DNA of 64,000 nt from Paraburkholderia hiiakae (GCF_904848665.1 NZ_CAJHCQ010000011.1:1-64000), one strand, 5' to 3'; counted from the first letter of the stretch, positions 16,874-26,653 are shown. The notes: generated by a model from the letters alone, not told the origin. Translations and numbers: made by a program.

Positions 16874-17374
16874 CTATAGCAGGCTGACAACGCTGACGAT
16901 GCTGCTCACGCCGGCGTCCGCGCCAAGGCTGGCACCGGTTCTGGCGAGCATCGTCCCGCGGCAAGCAGGCGCGCCGCAGCGGCAGGCGTATTCGCGCACG
17001 GTATCTTCGCAGGCGTCGTCGGACAATTCGAGCGCGTAGTCGATGAATAGCTCTTCGCCAGGCAGGATGTCGCGGCACGCGTCGATGAATACGTGGCCGT
17101 TTATTTCGACCGTTTCGCAGTTCGCCTGGCACGCGTGATTGAGCCAGCGCGCCCAGTTGCCGCCCTGGCCGCCGTCGATCACGCGGCCATCGGAAAGGCC
17201 GAAGAGAAACGTATGCGCGCCGTCTTCACGCAGACGATAACGCCGGGCCGCGCTGCGCCAGGTCATGATCTTGCCTTTGTATTCGAAGATGCGCTCGCCC
17301 GCCCGCAGGGGGCGCAATGCGTAGACGCCTTTTCCGTGCACCGGCGACTGCCGGACAGTCATTCGTTTGCTCAT
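16874..17374 (-). CDS. SET-domain protein (putative lysine methyltransferase)
   Basis: 166 residues from the ATG at 17374 (start MSKRMTVRQSPVHGKGVYAL); the open frame further up to 17518 is not protein-like. The SET core is complete: GKGVYALRPLRAGERIFEY, WARWLNHACQANCE (the NHxxxxN cofactor motif), GEELFIDYAL with the catalytic Tyr, and a post-SET zinc cluster CRCGAPACRG. It would transfer methyl from S-adenosylmethionine to protein lysine in the cytoplasm; the bacterial target is unknown. It is divergent from a MarR gene at 17624. Confidence 0.9.
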   Translation of the reverse strand: MSKRMTVRQSPVHGKGVYALRPLRAGERIFEYKGKIMTWRSAARRYRLREDGAHTFLFGLSDGRVIDGGQGGNWARWLNHACQANCETVEINGHVFIDACRDILPGEELFIDYALELSDDACEDTVREYACRCGAPACRGTMLARTGASLGADAGVSSIVSVVSLL

Positions 17375-17623
17375 GGCTATCTTCGCGCGCGTTGAACGCG
17401 TGCAGTATAAGCGGCCAGGACGCAAGCGAGTGATGAAAATGCATATGGGCGTTGGTGCTGCATATTGCGCCTTCGCACGTTGCATGCACCGTGTTGAAGC
17501 AGACCGCGCTCGGCTCACCGCTGCCGACCCGCGCTTGCCCCACAGTTGACCTCGCGGGCAGGATCAGGGCAACATACCCGGGTTTCTTTCGCAGGTTTCC
17601 GGATCCAATTCCAGAGTGGGTAT

Positions 17624-18079
17624 ATGGCAAGCACGAATGAGCCGGGCGCAGAAGCCTCGTTGACCTATCGGCTAAAGGCATTGACCAAGATCGCCGATCG
17701 TATGAGCAGCGAGATGTCGCGCGACAAGCTGGGTGTGCCGTATCCGGAGGCGAGCATCATCGCCGCGATCGGCACGTTCGGTCCGCAAACCGTGATGGAT
17801 ATCTCGCGGCGCGCCAATCTCGACAAAAGCCAGGCGAGCCGCACGGTCGAGGCCATGCTCTCGAAGGAGATCCTCGCGCGCACGGGCAACGACAAGGACG
17901 GGCGCAGCGTCATCATTTCGCTCACCGCCGAAGGCCGCAAGATTTTCAAGAAGATCGGCCCGGCGTTGGACAAGCGCGACAGCGACCTTTACCACGGGCT
18001 GAACGAGGCCGAACGCGTCGCGCTGCGTTTTCTGCTCGACAAGATCCTCGCATCACACGGCTGGGACGCCACGCCCTGA
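17624..18079 (+). CDS. MarR-family transcriptional regulator
   Basis: 151 residues from the ATG at 17624 (start MASTNEPGAEASLTYRL). The winged helix-turn-helix is clear: ASIIAAIGTFGPQTVMDISRR, recognition helix NLDKSQASRTVEAMLSKEIL, and wing DKDGRSVIISLTAEGRKIF. It is divergent from the SET-domain gene, with a 249-base gap between them. Target and ligand are unknown. Confidence 0.88.
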   Translation: MASTNEPGAEASLTYRLKALTKIADRMSSEMSRDKLGVPYPEASIIAAIGTFGPQTVMDISRRANLDKSQASRTVEAMLSKEILARTGNDKDGRSVIISLTAEGRKIFKKIGPALDKRDSDLYHGLNEAERVALRFLLDKILASHGWDATP

Positions 18080-18254
18080 TCTCCTCCTTATCCGTGCGTG
18101 GCTCCCGGCACGCGATCAGTCATTGAATTGTCATCAAACTGCCGCCGCGAGCCGTAGTGCCGTTTCGTGGCGGGTCAGGCGCTAACGCCCAGCGGCACCT
18201 CACCATAAAACCCGGTGGTTTCGTAAAGCACAGACTGGGCAGCCAGCTGCATGG

Positions 18255-18668
18255 TCACGACTGCTTCGGCGCCTGAATCATCTTCCAGCCGTTGCCGGCA
18301 GGGTCGCGAAAGCCAGCGTCGACACTGCCATAACGGTCAACGGGCTCCTGAGTGAATTCCACGCCCTGTGCCTTCAGGCGTTCGTAGCTGGCGCGGCAGT
18401 CCGTCACGGCGAGCACGAGGGGCGGCATGGCGCCCTTGGCGACCATGGCGCGCAGCGTTTGCGCGGTGGCCTCGTCGTGAACGGGCGGCCCGGGCACGAA
18501 GAGCCCGAGCTGGAACGAGGGCTGCTCCGGGTGCTGGACCGTGAGCCAGCGGTACGCGCCATTGCGCACATCGGTATGCACACGGAATCCCAGCTTGTCG
18601 ACGTAGAACTTGAGCGCCTCATCCTGGTCGTCGACGTACAGGCCTACCACATCGATACCCTGATTCAT
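18255..18668 (-). CDS. VOC-family (glyoxalase/bleomycin resistance-like) protein
   Basis: 137 residues. The ATG at 18668 is chosen because GGGAGG precedes it by about five bases; an in-frame ATG at 18692 is less well placed. Two beta-alpha-beta-beta-beta units are visible, the first beginning DVVGLYVDDQDEALKFYVDK, the second with LVLAVTDCRASYERLKAQGV and ending FRDPAGNGWKMIQ, whose Glu/His ligands are not complete. VOC proteins include glyoxalases, dioxygenases and binding proteins; the role is undetermined. The AraC gene lies immediately upstream on the same strand. Confidence 0.85.
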   Translation of the reverse strand: MNQGIDVVGLYVDDQDEALKFYVDKLGFRVHTDVRNGAYRWLTVQHPEQPSFQLGLFVPGPPVHDEATAQTLRAMVAKGAMPPLVLAVTDCRASYERLKAQGVEFTQEPVDRYGSVDAGFRDPAGNGWKMIQAPKQS

Positions 18669-18695
18669 CACACCTCCCTGGTTAATGTCCACACT

Positions 18696-19253
18696 TCAGG
18701 GCCGCACTTTAGCTTTGCTCGCGCGCCGGCGCTTCTCCAAAACTGCTGTGGTGAGGTCGGGGCGCTGCGCGGCTTTGAGCACGCAGGCGGGCACGCGGTC
18801 GATCTCGGGCAGGTCGGCCCGCGCCTGAACGCGCATGGCGCTGGGGCTCAAGCCGGTAACGTCGCGAAATGTGCGGCCAAAGGTGCCGAGACTCTCCCAG
18901 CCGGTGGCGAAGGCGATATCCGTGATGTCGAGTTCGGTATCGCGCAGCAGGGTGGAGGCTTGTTCGATGCGCCGCGTGAGCAGATAACGATGCGGCGGGA
19001 GTCCGAAGGCGCGCTTGAAGGAGCGCGCGAAATGGGCTTCGGAAACGCCGCTGACCTCGGCCAGGCGCTTGACGGGCCAGGCCTCGTGGGAGGCGGCGTC
19101 CATGCGGTCTTTCGCGCGCAATAGACGGCGCAGCAGGGCCGGGTCCTGGAGGGGTTCGGCTTCGGATGGTTCAGGCTGCGCGTGGTTGACGGCGGGTGCG
19201 CCGGAGGTGAGGGCTGCGCTAGTCGACATGCATTCGTCTGAAGTGGGCGGCAT
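18696..19253 (-). CDS. AraC-family transcriptional regulator
   Basis: 185 residues, mostly the DNA-binding part: first helix-turn-helix VKRLAEVSGVSEAHFARSFKRAFG, second ITDIAFATGWESLGTFGRTFRDVTG. There is no recognisable N-terminal sensor domain, so it is a short AraC member. The start at 19253 is uncertain; the ATG at 19229 is equally plausible as neither has a strong ribosome site. It lies 28 bases upstream of the VOC gene on the same strand, and probably controls it. Confidence 0.85.
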   Translation of the reverse strand: MPPTSDECMSTSAALTSGAPAVNHAQPEPSEAEPLQDPALLRRLLRAKDRMDAASHEAWPVKRLAEVSGVSEAHFARSFKRAFGLPPHRYLLTRRIEQASTLLRDTELDITDIAFATGWESLGTFGRTFRDVTGLSPSAMRVQARADLPEIDRVPACVLKAAQRPDLTTAVLEKRRRASKAKVRP

Positions 19254-19290
19254 GCCGGTAGTTTAGGCCCAACGGCGGCCCGCCACGCCT

Positions 19291-20058
<768 letters not shown>

Positions 20059-20093
20059 ACTCGGTTCACTCCATCAGGACTGCGGGAAATTCT

Positions 20094-20807
20094 TTAGTGG
20101 CCTTGCGGCTTCAGATAGGCCAGCACACGTGTTTCGAGGCGGCGGAAACCCCAGATCAGGGCGAAGACGATGGACGCATAGAGCGCCGCTGCGATGCCGT
20201 ACGCCTGAAACGTCATATAGGTGGCGGAATTCGCATCGCGCGCCACCTTCAGGATGTCGGGCACGGTCGCGGTGAACGCGAGCGTCGTGGCGTGCAGCAT
20301 GAGGATCACTTCGTTGCTGTACGAGGGCAGGGCGCGCCGCAACGCGGAAGGCAGGATGATGCGCGTGTAGACCTTGGTCTTCGACATGCCATAGGCCTGG
20401 GCCGCTTCGATCTCGCCATACGAAGTTTCGCGAATCGCGCCCGCGAAGATTTCGGTGGCATAGGCGCACTCGTTCAATGCAAACGCCAGCAGCGTGCAAT
20501 TCATGGCACTGCGAAAGAAGTCGCCAAGAACCGGATTGGCATGCACGAAGTGCAGGCTGTAGAGGCCGGTGTAGCACAGCAACAACTGCACATAGAGCGG
20601 CGTGCCGCGGAACACGTAGGTGTAGACCCACACCGGCCGCGAAATCCACCGGTTGCGCGACGCGCGCGCAATGGCGAGCGGCACGGCAAGCAGGAAGCCC
20701 GCCACGATCGAAACGACCAGCAGCCAGAGCGTGATGACGAGGCCGCTGGCGTTGTAGCCGTCGCTGAACAGATAGTTGGGCCAGTATTGGCGAAGCAGTT
20801 CGATCAC
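20094..20807 (-). CDS. hisM: Histidine-type ABC importer permease (HisM type)
   Basis: 237 residues, about five membrane helices. The EAA loop is ASYGEIEAAQAYGMSKTKVYTRIILPSALRRALP, which docks with HisP. It pairs with the HisQ-type permease, whose stop it overlaps by four bases (start at 20807 inside the HisQ-type stop region). The segment RPVWVYTYVFRGTPLYVQLL is typical of HisM. Inner membrane. Confidence 0.88.
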   Translation of the reverse strand: MIELLRQYWPNYLFSDGYNASGLVITLWLLVVSIVAGFLLAVPLAIARASRNRWISRPVWVYTYVFRGTPLYVQLLLCYTGLYSLHFVHANPVLGDFFRSAMNCTLLAFALNECAYATEIFAGAIRETSYGEIEAAQAYGMSKTKVYTRIILPSALRRALPSYSNEVILMLHATTLAFTATVPDILKVARDANSATYMTFQAYGIAAALYASIVFALIWGFRRLETRVLAYLKPQGH

Positions 20808-21493
20808 AGCGCTGCCCTCCGCACACCGGTCGAATAGCGCTTTTCGAGGCGGTGCAATGCCAGATTGGAAACCGTGGTGATGGCGAGATAGATCGCGCCG
20901 GTCACGAGCGTGAAAAAGAAGAACGACTGGGTGGCCTTGCCCGCGTCCTGCGCGGCTTTCACCACATCGGCGAGGCCGATAATCGAAACGAGCGCCGTGG
21001 CCTTCACGAGCACTTGCCAGTTATTGCCGATGCCGGGCAACGCGAAGCGCATCATCTGCGGGAACAGGATGCGAGTAAACACGCGCGTGGAACTCATGCC
21101 GTATGCGAAGCCCGCTTCGATCTGTCCGCGCGGAACAGCGAGAAACGCACCGCGGAAGGTCTCCGTGAAATACGCGCCGTAAATGAAGCCGAGCGTGATG
21201 ACACCGGCCACGAACGGGTCGATGTCGATCTGGTCCATGCCCATCATGTCGGTCGCGTCGTTGAGCCAGATCTGGATGCTGTAGAACAGCAGCAGCATGA
21301 GCACGAGGTCGGGTACCGCGCGAATGAGCGTGGTGTACGCCGTGCCGATACGCGCGAGCACGCGGTTGGGCGAGAGCTTCGCGGCAGCGCCCGCAAGCCC
21401 GAGCAAAAACGCGGCACCGAGCGAGAGCACCGCGAGCTTGATGGTTTCCCACGTGCCCGCGAGGAGCAGCGGGCCGAAGCCTTGAAAGACCAT
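20804..21493 (-). CDS. hisQ: Histidine-type ABC importer permease (HisQ type)
   Basis: 229 residues with the start MVFQGFGPLLLAGTWETIKL typical of HisQ/ArtQ, the RAVPDLVLMLLLFYS helix and the EAA loop VPRGQIEAGFAYGMSSTRVF. It forms the membrane channel with the HisM-type permease. The gap of about 66 bases to the binding-protein stop upstream contains no obvious terminator. Confidence 0.88.
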   Translation of the reverse strand: MVFQGFGPLLLAGTWETIKLAVLSLGAAFLLGLAGAAAKLSPNRVLARIGTAYTTLIRAVPDLVLMLLLFYSIQIWLNDATDMMGMDQIDIDPFVAGVITLGFIYGAYFTETFRGAFLAVPRGQIEAGFAYGMSSTRVFTRILFPQMMRFALPGIGNNWQVLVKATALVSIIGLADVVKAAQDAGKATQSFFFFTLVTGAIYLAITTVSNLALHRLEKRYSTGVRRAAL

Positions 21494-21559
21494 GGAAGAA
21501 TGTCCTCGTTCAGGGGAGCAGCGCCCCCCTTTTGTCGTTGCCGGAGAAGACTGGGGCGC

Positions 21560-22318
21560 TTAGCCGCCGTACACGTCGAAGTCGAAATATTTCGACTCGA
21601 TTTTCTTGTACGTGCCGTCCTTGATCATGTCGGCAATCGTCTTGTCGATCTTCGCCTTGAGGTCGGCGTCTTCCTTGCGCAGGCCGATTGCGGCCGCGCC
21701 GGTGGGGATTTCCGCGCCCGCGAACGCGAAGCCTGCGCCGCGCGGCGTCTTCAGGAAGCCGAGATTGGCTTGCACTTCGTCTTGCAGCGCGGCGTCGAGC
21801 CGCCCGGACTGCAGGTCCAGATAGACCTGGTCCTGGTTCTGGTACGGAATCACGTTGATGCCCTTGGGCGCCCAGTTCTGCTTTGCGTAGGTCTCCTGAA
21901 TCGAGCCCTGCTCGACGCCCACTGTCTTGCCTTGCAGCGAAGCGATAGTCGGCTGCAGCGGCGATCCCGTTTTCGCGACGAGGCGCGTAGGCGTGTTGAA
22001 GAGCTTGGCCGAGAAGGCGATCTGCTGTTCGCGCTGCGGGGTGATCGTGAGCGCGGAGAGCGCGCCGTCGAACTTCTTGGCCTTGAGGCCCGGAATCATG
22101 CCGTCGAAGTCCTGCTCGACCCACACGCATTTGGCGTTCAGGCGCCGGCAGATTTCGTTGCCGAGGTCGATGTCGAAACCGACCAGCTTGCCATCCGTAC
22201 CCTTGGATTCGAACGGCGCGTAGCTCGCGTCGGTGCCGAAGCGAATGGTGGACCAGTCTTTCGCATACGCGCCACCGGCGGCAAGGGCGAGGGCGACACA
22301 CAAGGCTAGTTTCTTCAT
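21560..22318 (-). CDS. hisJ: Periplasmic histidine/lysine-arginine-ornithine binding protein
   Basis: 252 residues from the ATG at 22318 (start MKKLALCVALALAAGGAYA, a signal peptide). The mature protein begins KDWSTIRFGTDASYAPFES and has the class signature GFDIDLGNEICRRLNAKCVWVE, then ALTITPQREQQIAFS. This is the LAO/HisJ group. It is the first gene of the importer operon, and its promoter region has a 12-bp element TTGTCTATACAA at 22382, the exact reverse complement of one before hutH. Histidine as substrate is inferred from that context. Confidence 0.88.
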   Translation of the reverse strand: MKKLALCVALALAAGGAYAKDWSTIRFGTDASYAPFESKGTDGKLVGFDIDLGNEICRRLNAKCVWVEQDFDGMIPGLKAKKFDGALSALTITPQREQQIAFSAKLFNTPTRLVAKTGSPLQPTIASLQGKTVGVEQGSIQETYAKQNWAPKGINVIPYQNQDQVYLDLQSGRLDAALQDEVQANLGFLKTPRGAGFAFAGAEIPTGAAAIGLRKEDADLKAKIDKTIADMIKDGTYKKIESKYFDFDVYGG

Positions 22319-22381
22319 GAAGTCTCCGATAGGAATGGTTGGCGTGTGCCCGGTCATGGAATGGCGGTTCGGCCCGGCAAG

Positions 22382-22393
22382 TTGTCTATACAA
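22382..22393. promoter_or_regulatory. HutC-like operator before the importer operon
   Basis: TTGTCTATACAA, 64 bases upstream of the binding-protein start. GntR-family HutC repressors recognise sites of the form TTGTnTAnACAA. It is the exact reverse complement of the site at 22523. Confidence 0.65.
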
Positions 22394-22522
22394 TTATCGA
22401 TGCGTCGAGAAGGCCGGCAATCGGTGTTATCACCTGGGGATTTCACTGTGCTGTAATCGAAAGATGGCGTAATTCATGCGTCAGGAAGCGAGGGGTGCGG
22501 GTATACGTGGAGCAGATTGAAC

Positions 22523-22572
22523 TTGTATAGACAAGCTAGGTTGGGTAATCTGATTCCACCTTGTCCAGACAA
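22523..22572. promoter_or_regulatory. Two HutC-like operators before hutH
   Basis: TTGTATAGACAA at 22523-22534 and TTGTCCAGACAA at 22561-22572, with a start-to-start spacing of 38 bases. The second lies 13 bases before the hutH start and overlaps where the ribosome site should be. Together with 22382 they would co-ordinate histidine uptake and breakdown. Confidence 0.65.
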
Positions 22573-22585
22573 CTTCGACACCGCA

Positions 22586-24124
22586 ATGAACATCAAACTC
22601 ACTCCCGGCCATCTGACCCTGCCCCAACTGCGCCAGATCGCGCGTGCCCATGAAAACGACGGCGTGAAGCTCGAGCTCGATCCGGCCAGCTTCGCGGCCA
22701 TCGACGCAGGCGCACGCGCCGTTGCCGAGATCACGGCGAAGGGCGAACCCGCGTATGGCATCAATACGGGCTTCGGGCGTCTGGCGAGCACGCATATTCC
22801 GCTCGACCAGCTCGAACTTTTGCAGCGCAATCTGGTGCTTTCGCACGCTGTGGGCGTGGGTGAGCCGATGTCGCGTCCGGTCGTGCGTCTCTTGATGGCG
22901 CTGAAGCTGTCGAGCCTGGGCCGCGGTCACTCGGGCATCCGCCGCGAAGTCATGGATACGCTCATCACGCTCTTCAACGCCGACGTGCTGCCCGTGATTC
23001 CGGTGAAGGGCTCGGTTGGCGCCTCGGGCGACCTCGCGCCGCTCGCGCATATGTCGTGTGTATTGCTCGGCGTGGGCGACGTATTCGCGAAGGGCGAGCG
23101 TATGAGCGCGCTGGAGGGCTTGCGCCTCGTCGGCCTCAAGCCGCTCGCGCTGCAGGCCAAGGAAGGTCTCGCGCTGCTCAACGGCACGCAGGCTTCCACT
23201 GCACTTGCGATCTACAACATGTTTGCGATCGAAGACCTGTACCGCACGGCGCTCGTTGCTGGCGCGCTCTGCGTGGACGCAGCAGCAGGTTCGGTGAAGC
23301 CGTTCGACACGCGCATTCACGAACTGCGCGGGCATCGCGGCCAGATCGAGGCAGCCGCGGCCTATCGCACGCTGCTCGAAGGCTCGGCGATCAACCTCTC
23401 GCACCGCGACTGCGGCAAGGTCCAGGACCCGTATTCGCTGCGCTGCCAGCCGCAGGTGATGGGCGCGTGTCTCGACCAGATGCGTCACGCGGCGCAAGTG
23501 CTGCTCATCGAGGCGAACGCGGTTTCGGACAATCCGCTGATCTTCCCGGAAACGAACGAAGTGCTCTCCGGCGGCAACTTCCACGCCGAGCCGGTGGCCT
23601 TCGCCGCCGACAATCTCGCGCTGGCCGCAGCCGAAATTGGCGCGCTCGCTGAGCGTCGCATCGCACTGCTGATCGACGCCACGCTCTCGGGCCTGCCGCC
23701 TTTCCTCGTGAAGGACGGTGGCGTGAACTCGGGCTTCATGATCGCGCACGTCACGGCCGCCGCACTGGCTTCGGAAAACAAGACGCTCGCGCATCCGGCA
23801 TCGGTCGATTCGCTGCCGACTTCGGCGAACCAGGAAGATCACGTTTCGATGGCGACGTTCGCCGCGCGCAAGCTCGCCGATATCGCCGAGAACACGGCCA
23901 ACATTCTTGCGATCGAACTGCTCGCCGCGGCCCAGGGCGTGGACCTGCGCGCGCCGCACCACACGAGCCCGGCGCTTGCGCACGTGATGCAGTCGGTGCG
24001 CGCCGAGGTGCCGCATTACGACCTCGACCGTTACTTCGCGCCGGACATCGCCGCCATGGCGAAGCTCGTGCAGAACGGCGCGATCGCCAAGCACAGCCCG
24101 CTGGCATTCGAGTCCGAGCAATAA
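22586..24124 (+). CDS. hutH: Histidine ammonia-lyase
   Basis: 512 residues from the ATG at 22586 (start MNIKLTPGHLTLPQL), the usual length for HutH; a longer frame from 22517 would run over the operators. The residues Ala146-Ser147-Gly148 in SVGASGDLAPLAH form the MIO electrophile. The active-site segments YGINTGFGRLA and RCQPQVMGACLDQ are present. It releases ammonia from histidine to give urocanate, the first step of the hut pathway, in the cytoplasm. It is followed by hutU after 56 bases. Confidence 0.97.
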   Translation: MNIKLTPGHLTLPQLRQIARAHENDGVKLELDPASFAAIDAGARAVAEITAKGEPAYGINTGFGRLASTHIPLDQLELLQRNLVLSHAVGVGEPMSRPVVRLLMALKLSSLGRGHSGIRREVMDTLITLFNADVLPVIPVKGSVGASGDLAPLAHMSCVLLGVGDVFAKGERMSALEGLRLVGLKPLALQAKEGLALLNGTQASTALAIYNMFAIEDLYRTALVAGALCVDAAAGSVKPFDTRIHELRGHRGQIEAAAAYRTLLEGSAINLSHRDCGKVQDPYSLRCQPQVMGACLDQMRHAAQVLLIEANAVSDNPLIFPETNEVLSGGNFHAEPVAFAADNLALAAAEIGALAERRIALLIDATLSGLPPFLVKDGGVNSGFMIAHVTAAALASENKTLAHPASVDSLPTSANQEDHVSMATFAARKLADIAENTANILAIELLAAAQGVDLRAPHHTSPALAHVMQSVRAEVPHYDLDRYFAPDIAAMAKLVQNGAIAKHSPLAFESEQ

Positions 24125-24180
24125 GCATTAGCGACTCAATAAAAACAGCATTCCTGAATAACATCCGAGACGAAGACGTT

Positions 24181-25869
24181 ATGAACCACCCGAACTTCAC
24201 CGACCCCCGCCTCGACCCGACCCGCACGATCCGCGCGCCGCGCGGTGCGCAGAAGGTTTGCAAGACCTGGATTGCGGAAGCCGCCTACCGGATGATCCAG
24301 AATAATCTGGACCCCGAAGTCGCCGAGCACCCGCATGCGCTCGTGGTGTACGGCGGCATTGGCCGCGCCGCGCGCAACTGGGAGTGCTTCGACCAGATCC
24401 TTGCCTCGCTCAAGGACCTGAACGAAGACGAAACGCTGCTGATCCAGTCGGGCAAGCCCGTGGGCGTGTTCCGCACGCACGCCGACGCGCCGCGCGTGCT
24501 GCTCGCAAACTCGAACCTCGTGCCGCACTGGGCCACGTGGGAACACTTTCACGAACTGGACCGCAAGGGCCTCATGATGTACGGCCAGATGACGGCGGGC
24601 AGCTGGATCTATATCGGCTCGCAGGGCATCGTGCAGGGCACCTACGAGACGTTCTATTCGGTCGCGAACCAGCACTTCAACGGCGACCCCAAGGGCCGCT
24701 GGATTCTCACGGGCGGTCTTGGCGGCATGGGCGGCGCACAGCCGCTCGCGGCGACGATGGCGGGCTTCTCGATGATCGCGGTGGAGTGCGATGAAACGCG
24801 CATCGACTTCCGCCTGAAGACGCGCTATGTGGACCGCAAGGCCAAAACCATCGACGAGGCGCTCGCCATCGTCGAGGAAGCGAAGCGTACGGGCAAGCCG
24901 GTTTCGGTGGGCCTGCTCGGCAACGCCGCCGATGTGTTCGCCGAGTTCGTGAAGCGCGGCATCACCCCCGACTGCGTGACGGACCAGACGAGCGCGCACG
25001 ACCCGATCAACGGCTATCTGCCGCAGGGCTGGACGGTGGAGCAGTGGCGCGAGGCACAGAAGGTTGCGCCCGAAACCATCGTGAAGGTCGCGAAGGAATC
25101 GATGGCCCATCAGGTGCGCGCGATGCTTACGCTGCAGGAGCGCGGCGCGGCCACGCTCGACTACGGCAACAACATCCGCCAGATGGCGCTGGAAATGGGC
25201 GTGGAAAACGCGTTCGATTTCCCGGGCTTCGTGCCGGCGTATATCCGCCCGCTGTTCTGCGAAGGCAAGGGCCCGTTCCGCTGGGTGGCGCTTTCGGGCG
25301 ATCCTGAGGATATCTACAAGACCGACGCCAAGGTCAAGGAGCTGATCCCTGACGATCCGCATCTGCACAACTGGCTCGACATGGCGCGTGAGCGCATCGC
25401 GTTTCAGGGTCTGCCGGCGCGCATCTGCTGGGTGGGCGTGAAGGATCGCTACCGTCTGGGCCAGGCGTTCAACGAAATGGTTAAGAACGGCGAGCTGAAG
25501 GCGCCGGTCGTGATCGGCCGCGACCACCTCGATACCGGTTCGGTGGCGAGCCCGAACCGCGAAACGGAATCGATGAAGGACGGTTCGGACGCCGTGAGCG
25601 ACTGGCCGCTGCTCAACGCACTGCTGAACACGGCAGGCGGCGCGTCGTGGGTCTCGCTGCACCACGGCGGCGGCGTGGGCATGGGCTTCTCGCAGCACTC
25701 GGGCGTGGTGATCGTGGCGGACGGCACGCAGGCGGCTCACGAACGGCTTGGTCGCGTGCTGCACAACGATCCGGCCACGGGCGTGATGCGCCACGCGGAC
25801 GCCGGCTACGAACTCGCGCAGCAGACCGCGCGCGAGGCAGGCCTCAAGCTGCCGATGCTCGGCCGATGA
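24181..25869 (+). CDS. hutU: Urocanate hydratase
   Basis: 562 residues, normal for the family. The glycine-rich NAD+-binding loop LTGGLGGMGGAQPLAATMAG and the segment DQTSAHDPINGYLPQGWT, which carries active-site residues, are intact, as is GGGVGMGFSQHSGVV near the end. NAD+ acts as a catalytic electrophile in the conversion of urocanate to imidazolonepropionate. The next genes of the pathway (hutI, hutF/hutG, and a hutC regulator) are not in this window; the unit ends here in a hairpin. Confidence 0.97.
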   Translation: MNHPNFTDPRLDPTRTIRAPRGAQKVCKTWIAEAAYRMIQNNLDPEVAEHPHALVVYGGIGRAARNWECFDQILASLKDLNEDETLLIQSGKPVGVFRTHADAPRVLLANSNLVPHWATWEHFHELDRKGLMMYGQMTAGSWIYIGSQGIVQGTYETFYSVANQHFNGDPKGRWILTGGLGGMGGAQPLAATMAGFSMIAVECDETRIDFRLKTRYVDRKAKTIDEALAIVEEAKRTGKPVSVGLLGNAADVFAEFVKRGITPDCVTDQTSAHDPINGYLPQGWTVEQWREAQKVAPETIVKVAKESMAHQVRAMLTLQERGAATLDYGNNIRQMALEMGVENAFDFPGFVPAYIRPLFCEGKGPFRWVALSGDPEDIYKTDAKVKELIPDDPHLHNWLDMARERIAFQGLPARICWVGVKDRYRLGQAFNEMVKNGELKAPVVIGRDHLDTGSVASPNRETESMKDGSDAVSDWPLLNALLNTAGGASWVSLHHGGGVGMGFSQHSGVVIVADGTQAAHERLGRVLHNDPATGVMRHADAGYELAQQTAREAGLKLPMLGR

Positions 25870-25874
25870 GCGAC

Positions 25875-25906
25875 GTGACGCCGCTGTTCAAAGGCGGCGG
25901 CGTCAC
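25875..25906 (+). terminator. Hairpin between convergent hutU and XRE-cupin genes
   Basis: Arms GTGACGCCGC (25875-25884) and GCGGCGTCAC (25897-25906) enclose a 12-base loop. It begins six bases after the hutU stop and ends seven bases before the stop of the convergent regulator gene, so it may serve both. No strong T-tract. Confidence 0.55.
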
Positions 25907-25912
25907 ACTCGC

Positions 25913-26551
25913 TCAGAGCGTTTCAGGCAGCCGGTGTGAGTCGTTGTCTACGCAACAGACAAGCACCTCGGCATCCTCGGCACCCGTGCTGAGATACACG
26001 TGTCCCACGGCGCTGTCGAAGTAGAGGCTGTCACCGGGCGACAGCTTGAAGATAGTGCCGTTTTCGAAATGCAGTTCCAGCTCGCCGCCCAGCAGGAACA
26101 GAAACTCCTCGCCGCTGTGGCGGATGTAATCGGGAAACGCGTCCATCGTACGGGCGTGGATGCGCCCGCGCATCGGCACCATGCGCTTGCCGGTGAGGTC
26201 GTTGGCGATCATGCCGTACTCGTAGTTCGGCGTGTCGTAAATCATCTGCTTGCCCGCGCGCGTGAGCGACGGCTTCATCGGGCCGGCCGCCTTGCGCTTC
26301 CTGCGTCCGAATATCGTGTCGAAGTCCACGTTCAGCGCGTGTGCGAGGGCGGCGAATTTGTCATACGTGAGCGCAATGTCGCCGCGCTCGGCCTTCGAAA
26401 TCGTCGAGACCGCGATGCCGGACAACGCCGATAGCTGCATCAACGTCAGTTCGCGCGACTTGCGCGCTTCGCGCAAACGCGCGCCAACGGCCGCGTGATC
26501 GATCTCCGTTGCCGCCTCAGTTGCGTTATTTAGTGTCGCGCGTTTTGCCAT
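25913..26551 (-). CDS. XRE-family regulator with cupin domain
   Basis: 212 residues. The N-terminal helix-turn-helix is VGARLREARKSRELTLMQLSALSGIAVSTISKAERG; the C-terminal cupin begins about residue 130 with EEFLFLLGGELELHFENGTI and KLSPGDSLYFDSAVGHVYLS. PuuR-like regulators of this build respond to small metabolites such as amines or amino acids. It is divergent from the transporter-amidase-RidA-oxidoreductase unit starting at 26654, and a strong inverted repeat sits between the two starts. It is likely the repressor of that unit. Confidence 0.92.
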   Translation of the reverse strand: MAKRATLNNATEAATEIDHAAVGARLREARKSRELTLMQLSALSGIAVSTISKAERGDIALTYDKFAALAHALNVDFDTIFGRRKRKAAGPMKPSLTRAGKQMIYDTPNYEYGMIANDLTGKRMVPMRGRIHARTMDAFPDYIRHSGEEFLFLLGGELELHFENGTIFKLSPGDSLYFDSAVGHVYLSTGAEDAEVLVCCVDNDSHRLPETL

Positions 26552-26581
26552 AGAAGGGACGGTTCCCGGTTACGGGTTTTG

Positions 26582-26615
26582 TCGTATACGAGAAATGATT
26601 TTTTCTCGTATATGA
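26582..26615. promoter_or_regulatory. Inverted-repeat operator between XRE-cupin gene and transporter
   Basis: Arms TCGTATACGAGAAA (26582-26595) and TTTCTCGTATATGA (26602-26615), spacer six bases, 13 of 14 positions complementary. Each arm also contains or nearly contains the palindrome TCGTATACGA. The site is centred in the 102-base divergent gap and is a very good candidate for the XRE-cupin protein. Confidence 0.7.
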
Positions 26616-26653
26616 TAACTCGCATTTCGACTCCCTTTTGAAGGAGCAGCGTC

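Noticed and set aside
22481..24121. Long antisense open frame over hutH
   Set aside because: Arg/His-rich translation without domains; the sense strand is clearly histidine ammonia-lyase.
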